A DNA stretch of 16,169 nt from Comamonadaceae bacterium (lineage in GTDB: Bacteria; Pseudomonadota; Gammaproteobacteria; Burkholderiales; Burkholderiaceae_C). Position 1 is the stretch's first letter. Each line of letters begins with the position of its first letter. The translations under genes were made by a program, and so were the position numbers. The notes under the pieces are model-generated. The model made no database searches. It worked only from the letters and a program-made list of their open reading frames with translations, and was not told where the DNA came from. The DNA lies in the NCBI GenBank assembly GCA_027490555.1, contig JAIXXW010000139.1, positions 1-16,169 of the forward strand. The letters are read 5' to 3'. Below are positions 7,455 to 13,482 of this stretch, piece by piece.

Positions 7455-8300
7455 ATGAAAACGCTGCACGATGTGCCCGCTCCGGCCAAACTCAATCTGT
7501 TCCTGCACATCACCGGGCGCCGGCCTGACGGCTACCACCTGCTGCAATCGGTCTTCATGCTGCTGGACTGGTGCGACACCTTGCATTTCGAGAAGCGGCC
7601 CGGGGGCGCCATCAGCCGCGAAGACCTGACCGTCGCATTGCCGGCGCAGGACCTGATCACGCGTGCCGCCCACTTGCTGCAGCAACACACCGGCTGCACC
7701 GACGGCGTGCACATCGCCGTGGACAAACAAATTCCGGCCCAGGCGGGCATGGGCGGCGGCTCGTCCGATGCGGCCACCTGCCTGCTGGCCCTCAACCGTT
7801 TGTGGGGACTGAACCTGAACCTGGCCAGCCTGGAACAACTGGGTCTGCAGCTGGGCGCCGATGTGCCCTTTTTTCTGCGTGGGCGCAACGCCTGGGTCGA
7901 AGGTGTGGGTGAAAAAATCACCCCCATCGACCTGCCGGCCGCCAATTTCTGGGTGATCAAGCCGCCGCAGGGGCTCGAAACTTCTCAAATTTTTGCGCAC
8001 CCAGATCTCCAACGCGACACAAACACTGCTACAATGTCGGTCTTTGCTGCAAAGCCATACGACTTCGGTCGCAATGATTTGCAGCCCGTTGCACAGGCAC
8101 TTTGCGCCGGCGTCACCCAGGCACTTGAGTTGCTGAACAACGCTGGCTTGGTGGCCCGAATGACGGGCTCAGGCAGTGCAGTGTTTGCCCCATGCGTCGC
8201 AAACACCCCTGAAATCGCGGTTCCCGATGGATTTCTGGCACGCCAATGCAGCAATTTGGATTCACATCCCTTGTCGGGTTGGGCATCCAGCGATAGTTGA
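7455..8300 (+). CDS. ispE: 4-diphosphocytidyl-2-C-methyl-D-erythritol kinase IspE
   Basis: This GHMP kinase phosphorylates CDP-ME in the MEP pathway to isoprenoid precursors. It has 281 residues, the usual size. Substrate-binding Lys12 lies in PAKLNLFLHITGRRPDGYH. The ATP-binding glycine-rich loop QAGMGGGSSDAA is at 96-107. The catalytic Asp136 is in LGADVPFF. The third motif ARMTGSGSAVF lies in the C-terminal third, near residues 235-245. The start at 7455 is set by the conserved N-terminus. The last third uses clearly more A/T-ending codons (from about 7980) than the rest of the window and contains a TACAAT hexamer that may serve tRNA-Gln and prs. Confidence 0.96.
   Translation: MKTLHDVPAPAKLNLFLHITGRRPDGYHLLQSVFMLLDWCDTLHFEKRPGGAISREDLTVALPAQDLITRAAHLLQQHTGCTDGVHIAVDKQIPAQAGMGGGSSDAATCLLALNRLWGLNLNLASLEQLGLQLGADVPFFLRGRNAWVEGVGEKITPIDLPAANFWVIKPPQGLETSQIFAHPDLQRDTNTATMSVFAAKPYDFGRNDLQPVAQALCAGVTQALELLNNAGLVARMTGSGSAVFAPCVANTPEIAVPDGFLARQCSNLDSHPLSGWASSDS
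8030..8035 (+). promoter_or_regulatory. Possible internal -10 (TACAAT) for tRNA-Gln/prs
   Basis: TACAAT (5/6 to TATAAT) lies inside ispE in an A/T-rich patch (about 7980-8060) that stands out from its GC-rich surroundings. No convincing -35 sits at 17 bases. The 34 bases between the ispE stop and the tRNA show no better promoter, so an internal one is plausible but unproved. Confidence 0.3.
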
Positions 8301-8334
8301 TCGGTCGGTCGCTGTTTCAGCGGTCAACCTGTGT

Positions 8335-8411
8335 AGGGGAGTCGCCAAGCTGGTTAAGGCACCGGATTTTGATTCCGGCATGCAAAGGTTCGAATCCTTT
8401 CTCCCCTGCCA
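8335..8411 (+). tRNA. tRNA-Gln (anticodon TTG)
   Basis: A full cloverleaf can be drawn. The acceptor stem AGGGGAG (8335-8341) pairs with CTCCCCT (8401-8407). The D arm carries GCCAAGCTGGTTAAGGC. The anticodon stem CCGGA/TCCGG encloses the loop TTTTGAT with anticodon TTG. The T arm is AAAGG-TTCGAAT-CCTTT (8384-8400). The discriminator base is G8408 and the 3' CCA is encoded (8409-8411). It lies between ispE and prs, a location shared with many proteobacteria, and is probably processed from a common transcript with prs. Confidence 0.97.
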
Positions 8412-8458
8412 AATACGTTCATTCGTACAGGCCTTTTTTTCTGATCGCTGAAATGCTT

Positions 8459-9430
8459 ATGCAGCCTGCTTCACTCCCCCCCGAATTCATGCTGTTCACC
8501 GGCAACGCCAATCCCGTGTTGGCTGCCGAAATCGCCAAGCACCTGGGCACGCAGCTCGGTGCGGTCGATGTGGGCCGTTTCTCCGACGGTGAGGTCACCG
8601 TGGAGCTCAAACAAAACGTCCGGGCCCGTGAAGTCTTTGTGGTCCAGTCCACCTGCGCACCCACCAACGAAAACCTGATGGAACTGCTGATCATGGTCGA
8701 CGCGCTCAAACGCGCTTCGGCCGGCCGCATCAGCGCCGTCATCCCCTATTTCGGCTACGCCCGGCAGGACCGTCGCCCACGCTCGACCCGGGTGCCCATC
8801 TCGGCCAAGGTGGTGGCCAACATGCTGCAGGCGGTGGGCGTGGAACGCGTGCTGACCATGGACCTGCATGCCGACCAGATCCAGGGCTTTTTCGACATCC
8901 CGGTCGACAACATTTACGCCTCGCCCGTCCTGCTGGGCGATCTGCGCCAGAAGAACTACGAAGACCTGATCGTGGTCTCACCCGACGTCGGCGGCGTAGT
9001 GCGCGCACGTGCATTGGCCAAACAGCTGGGCTGCGACCTGGCCATCATCGACAAGCGCCGGCCCAAAGCCAATGTGAGCGAAGTGATGCACGTGATCGGC
9101 GAAATCGAAGGCCGCAACTGCGTGATCATGGACGACATGATCGACACCGCAGGCACCCTGGTCAAAGCCGCCGAAGTGCTCAAGGAGCGCGGCGCCAAAA
9201 AGGTCTACGCCTACTGCACCCACCCGATTTTCTCGGGCCCTGCCATCGACCGCATCGGTCAAGGCGAAGCCCTGGACGAAGTCGTGGTCACCAACACCAT
9301 CCCGCTGACGGCCCAGGCCGCAGCGTGTTCCAAGATTCGCCAACTCTCTGTGGCACCGCTGATCGCCGAAACGATCAACCGGATTGCGCACGGTGAGTCG
9401 GTGATGAGCCTGTTCTCCGATCAATCCTGA
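8459..9430 (+). CDS. prs: Ribose-phosphate pyrophosphokinase (PRPP synthetase)
   Basis: Prs makes PRPP from ribose 5-phosphate and ATP for nucleotide, His, Trp and NAD synthesis. With the start at 8459 it has 323 residues. Family blocks follow in order: FTGNANPVLA (13-22), GRFSDGEV (39-46), the flexible ATP-binding segment YFGYARQDRR (97-106), metal-binding His137 in MDLHADQIQGFFD, IIDKRRP (196-202), and the PRPP loop DDMIDTAGT (225-233). An in-frame ATG two codons upstream (8453) is an equal alternative, and ATG 8489 (MLFTGN) would be minimal. No strong Shine-Dalgarno precedes either early start. A terminator follows the stop. Confidence 0.96.
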   Translation: MQPASLPPEFMLFTGNANPVLAAEIAKHLGTQLGAVDVGRFSDGEVTVELKQNVRAREVFVVQSTCAPTNENLMELLIMVDALKRASAGRISAVIPYFGYARQDRRPRSTRVPISAKVVANMLQAVGVERVLTMDLHADQIQGFFDIPVDNIYASPVLLGDLRQKNYEDLIVVSPDVGGVVRARALAKQLGCDLAIIDKRRPKANVSEVMHVIGEIEGRNCVIMDDMIDTAGTLVKAAEVLKERGAKKVYAYCTHPIFSGPAIDRIGQGEALDEVVVTNTIPLTAQAAACSKIRQLSVAPLIAETINRIAHGESVMSLFSDQS

Positions 9431-9449
9431 TCGAGACAGGCCAACAGCG

Positions 9450-9483
9450 GCCAGTCGCCCCCTGGGGTTTGACTGGCTTTTTT
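9450..9483 (+). terminator. Rho-independent terminator after prs
   Basis: GCCAGTC (9450-9456) pairs with GACTGGC (9471-9477) and is followed by six T (9478-9483). The loop region can form an inner CCCC/GGGG helix. It lies 20 bases after the prs stop and 46 before rplY, so rplY needs its own promoter or read-through. Confidence 0.85.
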
Positions 9484-9529
9484 GAGTCAGGGTCACACTG
9501 GTCGCGGTGGACCCCAGAAGGAGCAATCT

Positions 9530-10156
9530 ATGAAATTCGTCGCTTTTGAGCGCGCCAAGCAGGGCACGGGTGCGAGCCGCCGTCTCCGCAATTCCGGTCG
9601 CACACCGGGCATCGTTTACGGTTCCACCTCGGCGCCCCAGCTGATCGAGCTGGACCACAACGCCCTGTGGCATGCCCTGAAAAAAGAAGCCTTCCACGCG
9701 TCCATCCTGGACATGGAACTCAACGGTCAAACCAGCAAAGTCTTGCTGCGTGACTACCAGATGCACCCCTACAAGCAACTGGTGCAACACATCGACTTCC
9801 AGCGCGTGGATGCCAACACCACCTTGCACATGAAGGTGCCATTGCACTTCAGCGGCGAGGAAGAGTCCGAAGCCGTCAAGACCGACAAGTGCTTGGTCAA
9901 CCACGTCGTCAACGAAATCGAAGTGGCTTGCTTGCCTGCCAACCTGCCCGAATTCATCGCCGTGGACCTCAAAGGCCTGACCAAAGGCGTGTCGCTGCAC
10001 CTGAACGACATCACCTTGCCCGCTGGCTGCAAGGCCGTGACCCATGGCAAGAAAAACCCGGTCCTGGTCTCCGTGGTCGCGCCCGTGGAAGAAGTGGTGG
10101 CAGCCCCTGTGGCCGCTGCACCGGCAGACGCCAAAAAGGGCAAAGGCAAGAAGTGA
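9530..10156 (+). CDS. rplY: 50S ribosomal protein L25 (Ctc form)
   Basis: L25 binds 5S rRNA in the central protuberance. The 208 residues are the long Ctc form: an N-terminal L25 domain (residues 1-95, with the typical RRLRNSGRTPGIVYG at 20-34 and LLRDYQMHPYKQLVQHIDFQRV) and a C-terminal beta domain, ending in a Lys-rich tail ADAKKGKGKK. A strong Shine-Dalgarno AAGGAG (9518-9523) stands 6 bases before the ATG, unlike most neighbours, which fits high expression. Terminators lie on both sides, so it may be transcribed partly as a single-gene unit. Confidence 0.96.
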   Translation: MKFVAFERAKQGTGASRRLRNSGRTPGIVYGSTSAPQLIELDHNALWHALKKEAFHASILDMELNGQTSKVLLRDYQMHPYKQLVQHIDFQRVDANTTLHMKVPLHFSGEEESEAVKTDKCLVNHVVNEIEVACLPANLPEFIAVDLKGLTKGVSLHLNDITLPAGCKAVTHGKKNPVLVSVVAPVEEVVAAPVAAAPADAKKGKGKK

Positions 10157-10168
10157 TTCTCTGCCCAA

Positions 10169-10217
10169 GGGGCCTGTCCAAGGCCCCCCCCTGAAGGCCC
10201 GCGCAAGCGGGCCTTTT
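10169..10217 (+). terminator. Tandem hairpins / terminator after rplY
   Basis: The first hairpin is GGGGCCT (10169-10175)/AGGCCCC (10181-10187) with loop GTCCA. The second is AAGGCCCGC (10194-10202)/GCGGGCCTT (10207-10215) with a GCAA tetraloop, running into TTTT. The second is a good intrinsic terminator with a short T run. Confidence 0.8.
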
Positions 10218-10268
10218 GCTTGGGTGGGCCCATGCCGGCTCAGCCGCTGGCCAGCGCCCCGCGCCAAG

Positions 10269-10274
10269 GATAAT
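10269..10274 (+). promoter_or_regulatory. Candidate -10 element of pth
   Basis: GATAAT (5/6) ends 8 bases before the pth ATG, so transcription would begin near 10281 and the mRNA would be almost leaderless. No convincing -35 is seen; the terminator upstream implies that a promoter must exist between 10218 and 10282. Confidence 0.45.
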
Positions 10275-10282
10275 CACGCACC

Positions 10283-10918
10283 ATGATCAAACTCTTAGTC
10301 GGCCTGGGTAACCCGGGCAGCGAATACGAAGACACCCGCCACAACGCCGGGTTCTGGTGGCTCGAGGCCGTGGCCCGCGAGCTCAAGGTGTCACTGCTGC
10401 CCGAGCGCAGCTACCACGGCCTGGTGGCCCGCACCACCGTGAAAGGCCAGACACTCTGGCTGCTCGAGCCCCAGACCTACATGAACCTGTCGGGCAAATC
10501 GGTCAGCGCACTGGCCCGCTTTTTCAAGATCCAGCCGCACGAGATTTTGGTGGCGCACGACGAACTCGACATCGCGCCGGGCGAAGCCAAACTCAAGCGG
10601 GGCGGCAGCCATGCCGGGCACAACGGCCTGCGCGACATCCACGCCCAGCTCGGGACCGCCGACTACTGGCGCCTGCGCATCGGCGTGGGCCACCCGGGCG
10701 ACAAGGCCGAAGTCGTCAGCTGGGTGTTGAAAAAACCGATGTCAGAGCACCGCAAGGCCATCGACGACAGCATCGACCGCGCGGTCAAGGCCTTGCCCCT
10801 GTTGCTCGTAGGCGAGATGGACAAGGCCATGGCCCTGATCCACACCAGCAAGCCCCCCCGGCCCAAGCCGCCCCGGCCGGTCAAAGCGCCTGCGGCCGAG
10901 GACGGCACGCCCGGCTGA
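10283..10918 (+). CDS. pth: Peptidyl-tRNA hydrolase
   Basis: Pth releases tRNA from peptidyl-tRNAs that drop off ribosomes. Catalytic and binding residues fall at the same numbers as in E. coli: Asn10 (GLGNPG), His20 (TRHNAG), Asn68 (TYMNLSG), Asp93 (AHDELD) and Asn114 (GHNGLRD). The 211 residues exceed the usual 190-195 because of a Pro/Lys/Arg-rich tail (PPRPKPPRPVKAPAAEDG) after about residue 191, probably disordered. The gene follows rplY as in many proteobacteria. The stop lies 15 bases from the convergent ferredoxin stop. Confidence 0.97.
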   Translation: MIKLLVGLGNPGSEYEDTRHNAGFWWLEAVARELKVSLLPERSYHGLVARTTVKGQTLWLLEPQTYMNLSGKSVSALARFFKIQPHEILVAHDELDIAPGEAKLKRGGSHAGHNGLRDIHAQLGTADYWRLRIGVGHPGDKAEVVSWVLKKPMSEHRKAIDDSIDRAVKALPLLLVGEMDKAMALIHTSKPPRPKPPRPVKAPAAEDGTPG

Positions 10919-10927
10919 TCCGGGCCT

Positions 10928-10942
10928 GGCCGCTCAGCGGCC
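10928..10942. repeat. 15-base palindromic hairpin between pth and fdx
   Basis: GGCCGC-TCA-GCGGCC is a perfect inverted repeat that includes the fdx stop codon and lies 9 bases after the pth stop. It has no T run on either side, so it is not a classical terminator. It could act as a bidirectional 3'-end stabiliser for the two convergent transcripts. Confidence 0.5.
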
Positions 10943-11182
10943 CTGCAAGCGCCGGTACTTGGCCCACAGCGACTCCTGGCTCTCCACATGCTGGGGGTTC
11001 ACGGGAATGCAGGCCACCGGGCAGACCTGCACGCACTGCGGCTCGTCAAAATGGCCGACGCACTCGGTGCACATGGACGGGTCGATTTCATAAATCTCCT
11101 CGCCCAGGTAGATTGCCTGGTTCGGGCACTCGGGCTCGCACACATCGCAGTTGATGCATTCGTCGGTGATCATCAGTGCCAT
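10934..11182 (-). CDS. fdx: YfhL-type 2[4Fe-4S] ferredoxin
   Basis: This is a small cytoplasmic electron carrier of 82 residues, in the Allochromatium (Alvin) ferredoxin subfamily. The first cluster motif is C9-X2-C12-X2-C15-X3-C19-P. The second is C38-X2-C41-X8-C50-X3-C54-P, with the long X8 insert and the C-terminal helix typical of the group. The start at 11182 (MALMITDECINCD) is the conserved one; an upstream in-frame ATG at 11245 would add 21 unrelated residues and overlap the promoter. The partner proteins of this class are poorly known. It is divergent from the PHP-domain gene and not in an operon. Confidence 0.94.
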   Translation of the reverse strand: MALMITDECINCDVCEPECPNQAIYLGEEIYEIDPSMCTECVGHFDEPQCVQVCPVACIPVNPQHVESQESLWAKYRRLQGR

Positions 11183-11224
11183 GCTGCAAGCCCCACACAG
11201 GTCGGTGTCAGATACATGGGACCG

Positions 11225-11253
11225 ATTATCGGCCAGCCGCAACACCCGGAAAA
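11225..11253 (-). promoter_or_regulatory. Candidate promoter of fdx
   Basis: On the - strand, TTTTCC (11253-11248, 3/6), a 17-base spacer and GATAAT (11230-11225, 5/6) precede fdx, with a predicted start near 11219 and a leader of about 36 bases. The -35 match is weak. Confidence 0.45.
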
Positions 11254-11318
11254 CCCGAAGGGCTGTTCAGGCCCATGGGGCTTTGCGCTGGCCCGGCTGC
11301 AGACCTGCCCCAAAGGCC

Positions 11319-11324
11319 TAGAAT
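11319..11324 (+). promoter_or_regulatory. Candidate -10 element of the PHP-domain gene
   Basis: TAGAAT (5/6) ends 18 bases before the ATG at 11343, or 6 before an alternative GTG at 11331. No clear -35 is seen. A predicted start near 11331 would leave a 12-base leader containing GGA as a weak ribosome site. Confidence 0.4.
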
Positions 11325-11342
11325 GGGGCCGTGGAATCCATC

Positions 11343-12185
11343 ATGAACGCCGACCTGCACTGCCATTCCGTCATCTCCGACGGCACCCTCACCCCGGAAG
11401 CCCTGGCCGAGCGCGCCAAAGCCAACGGTGTCGAGCTCTGGGCCCTGACCGACCACGACGAAGTGGGCGGCCAAGACCGCGCCCTGGCCGCCGCACGTGC
11501 CCAAGGCCTGCCCTACCTCACGGGCACAGAAATTTCGGTCACCTTTGCCCACCAAACGGTGCACATCGTGGGCTTGGGCTTTGATGCCCACAACACGGCA
11601 CTGGTGCAAGGCTTGCGCCGCACCCGGGGCGGACGCAGTGAACGCGCCCAGGAAATGTCCGACGGCCTGGCCAAGGTCGGCATCCTCAATGCCTACGAAG
11701 GCGCGCTCCAATACGTGGGCAACCCCGAGCTGATTTCGCGTACCCACTTTGCCCGCCACCTGGTCGACACCGGCGTGTGCCAAGACACCTCCGAGGTGTT
11801 CCGCAAATACCTGACCGAAGGCAAACCCGGCTACGTGCCGCACCGCTGGGCACGGCTGCAAGAGGCGGTGCAGTGGATCACCGACGCGGGTGGCATCGCC
11901 GTGATCGCCCACCCCGCGCGCTACGGCTTCACGCCCAACGAAGAGTACGCCCTGTTCAGCGAATTCAAGGCCCATGGCGGGCGCGGCGTCGAAGTCATCA
12001 CCGGCAGCCACTCTTCGCAAGAAGCGGTGCGCTACGCCGAAACCGCCCTCGAATTTGACCTGGTGGCCTCGCGCGGCAGCGACTTTCACAGCCCCGACGA
12101 AAGCCGCATCGACCTGGGCTCACTGCCCTGGCTGCCGGGCCAGCTCAAGCCCGTCTGGGAATTGCTCAGCGATCGGATTCAGTGA
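11343..12185 (+). CDS. rnm: PHP-domain 5'-3' exoribonuclease / 3',5'-nucleoside bisphosphate phosphatase (RNase AM, YciV/TrpH family)
   Basis: This family hydrolyses phosphoester bonds with a metal cluster. E. coli YciV (RNase AM) trims 5' ends of rRNAs and short RNAs, and the Chromobacterium TrpH homologue dephosphorylates 3',5'-bisphosphate nucleotides such as pAp. The 280 residues show the PHP ligands in order: H6-x-H8 and D13 in DLHCHSVISDG, DHD in LTDHDEVGG (near 37-39), GTEIS, IAHPARYG near 190, and SRGSDFH near 245-251. The ATG at 11343 is preferred because the motif-bearing strand starts there; GTG 11331 would add four residues. It is followed by the yciO gene, the same pairing as in enterics, which suggests linked roles in RNA or nucleotide metabolism. 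Confidence 0.9.
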   Translation: MNADLHCHSVISDGTLTPEALAERAKANGVELWALTDHDEVGGQDRALAAARAQGLPYLTGTEISVTFAHQTVHIVGLGFDAHNTALVQGLRRTRGGRSERAQEMSDGLAKVGILNAYEGALQYVGNPELISRTHFARHLVDTGVCQDTSEVFRKYLTEGKPGYVPHRWARLQEAVQWITDAGGIAVIAHPARYGFTPNEEYALFSEFKAHGGRGVEVITGSHSSQEAVRYAETALEFDLVASRGSDFHSPDESRIDLGSLPWLPGQLKPVWELLSDRIQ

Positions 12186-12198
12186 GTCCCTGACACTG

Positions 12199-12219
12199 CG
12201 GCGCGGCAAGTCCGCGCCG
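12199..12219 (+). other. GC-rich hairpin before yciO
   Basis: CGGCGCGG (12199-12206) pairs perfectly with CCGCGCCG (12212-12219) around a CAAGT loop. It has no T run, so it is not a standard terminator. It ends 23 bases before the yciO ATG and may affect mRNA stability or yciO translation. Confidence 0.5.
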
Positions 12220-12242
12220 TGTGTCCCGCCTCAGCCGCAGCC

Positions 12243-12866
12243 ATGGCCCAGTTTTTCAGCGTCCACCCCGACAACCCGCAAGCCCGACTGCTCAAGCAAG
12301 CGGTGCAGTTGCTCAACCAGGGCAGCGTGCTGGCCGTACCCACCGATTCCAGCTATGCCTTGGTCTGCCATCTGGATGACAAGAACGCCGCCGACCAGCT
12401 GCGCCGCATCCGGGGCGTGGACGACAAGCACCACCTGACGCTGCTGTGCCGCGACCTGAGTGAGCTGGCCAGCTATGCCCGGGTCGACAACCGGCAGTTC
12501 CGCGCCATCAAGCAAGCCACGCCCGGGCCTTTCACCTTCATCCTGGAAGCCACCAAGGAAGTGCCTCGGCGCGTGAGCCACCCCCAGCGCAAGACCATCG
12601 GCCTGCGCGTGCCCGAGCACCGGGTGCTGCAGGAACTGCTGGCCTTGCACGGTGCGCCGCTGCTGGCGTCCACACTCATCCTGCCGGGTGAAGATGGGCC
12701 GATGAACGAACCCGAAGCCATCCGCGAGCGGCTGGAACACCAGGTGGGGGCCGTCATCGACGCGGGGGCCTGCTCACTGCAGCCCACCACCGTCATCGAC
12801 ATAAGCGGCAGCGAAGCCCTGGTGTTGCGCCAAGGCCAAGGCGACCCGGCGCTGCTGGGCGTGTAG
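12243..12866 (+). CDS. yciO: YciO, Sua5/YciO/YrdC family protein
   Basis: The protein is a paralogue of the threonylcarbamoyl-AMP synthases (TsaC/Sua5) that start t6A37 tRNA modification. YciO-type members have weak or uncertain activity of this kind, so the true substrate is open. The 207 residues align closely with E. coli YciO from the first residue: MAQFFSVHPDNPQARLLKQAV, then PTDSSYAL (near 36), LTLLCRDLSELASYA, the TPGPFTFIL strand, KEVPRR and KTIGLRVPEH. This alignment decides the ATG at 12243 over a GTG at 12219 that sits in the hairpin. The ribosome site is weak. The stop lies 14 bases from the convergent DUF3501 stop. Confidence 0.92.
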   Translation: MAQFFSVHPDNPQARLLKQAVQLLNQGSVLAVPTDSSYALVCHLDDKNAADQLRRIRGVDDKHHLTLLCRDLSELASYARVDNRQFRAIKQATPGPFTFILEATKEVPRRVSHPQRKTIGLRVPEHRVLQELLALHGAPLLASTLILPGEDGPMNEPEAIRERLEHQVGAVIDAGACSLQPTTVIDISGSEALVLRQGQGDPALLGV

Positions 12867-12880
12867 TCAAACCCTGAGGT

Positions 12881-13471
12881 TTACTTCAAATCGCCCGCCA
12901 GGCTGGCCAGCGTGTCTGGGGCGATGTCCAGGTGCGAGGGGTAATGCGTGTGGTCGCAACCGAGCTTGACGCCCGCGCCCGCTTTCACGGCCGCGCGCAT
13001 GACCGGGGTCAACTCAAACCGCAAAAAATGCACGGCCGAGGTTTTCTCATCGGTTTCCCGGTCCAGGTCTTCGTCGGCGATCGCGTACACCCGGCCATGG
13101 CCTTCGACCTCGACAAACATGCGGTCTTCCACGCCGATCAGCTTGGCCAACTCGCGCTTGCGCTCGTTGATGTCGGTGTACTCGATCAGCATGGTGGCCT
13201 TCCAGTTGCTGCCGTCCGGCACCAGCGGGGCATAGGCCTCGATCTCTTGCAAGATGCCCTCTTCCTCGAAGACTTTTTCGATGCGCAGCATCTCCTGGAT
13301 CTGGTAGCGGATGGTGGTCTCGCTTTCGAACTGCACATTGATGTGCTCGCCCAGTTGGACGCTGCGCAGCTTGCGGTGGGCGATCACTTCAGGCTTGTGG
13401 ACCTTGCGCCACTTGGTGTAGGCCTCCAAGGACATGAGGTTGTCGGCGGTGATTTTTCCAGTCAGTTGCAT
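12881..13471 (-). CDS. DUF3501 family protein
   Basis: Function is unknown; the family is recognised from its overall sequence and its usual neighbours (Fe-S oxidoreductase and rubrerythrin). The 196 residues are soluble, with no signal or membrane segment. The N-terminal half is charged and helical (KWRKVHKPEVIAHRKLRSVQLGEH at 21-43, EMLRIEKVFEEEGI at 60-73). The C-terminal part ends in a compact Cys/His group, C172, H174, H176 and H180 (GCDHTHYPSH), that could bind metal. The Shine-Dalgarno AGGAG is contiguous with the TAA stop of the upstream Fe-S gene (TAAGGAG), 11 bases separate stop and start, and translation is probably coupled. It is likely last in the operon. A structural or assembly role for the Fe-S protein is only an inference. 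Confidence 0.88.
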   Translation of the reverse strand: MQLTGKITADNLMSLEAYTKWRKVHKPEVIAHRKLRSVQLGEHINVQFESETTIRYQIQEMLRIEKVFEEEGILQEIEAYAPLVPDGSNWKATMLIEYTDINERKRELAKLIGVEDRMFVEVEGHGRVYAIADEDLDRETDEKTSAVHFLRFELTPVMRAAVKAGAGVKLGCDHTHYPSHLDIAPDTLASLAGDLK

Positions 13472-13482
13472 GGCGGTTCTCC

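Noticed and set aside
5096..7513. Very long - strand open frame continuing upstream of mutM over the TPR and lolB genes
   Set aside because: The real mutM starts at the invariant MPELPEVEV (5095). The remainder is antisense shadow of well-supported genes.
8297..8458. Extension of the prs frame upstream through tRNA-Gln
   Set aside because: It would translate a complete tRNA gene. Prs homology begins only after 8459.
12869..12882. AAACC-CTGA-GGTTT hairpin between the convergent yciO and DUF3501 genes
   Set aside because: Only a 5-bp A/T-rich stem without a T run on either strand; too weak to call a terminator.
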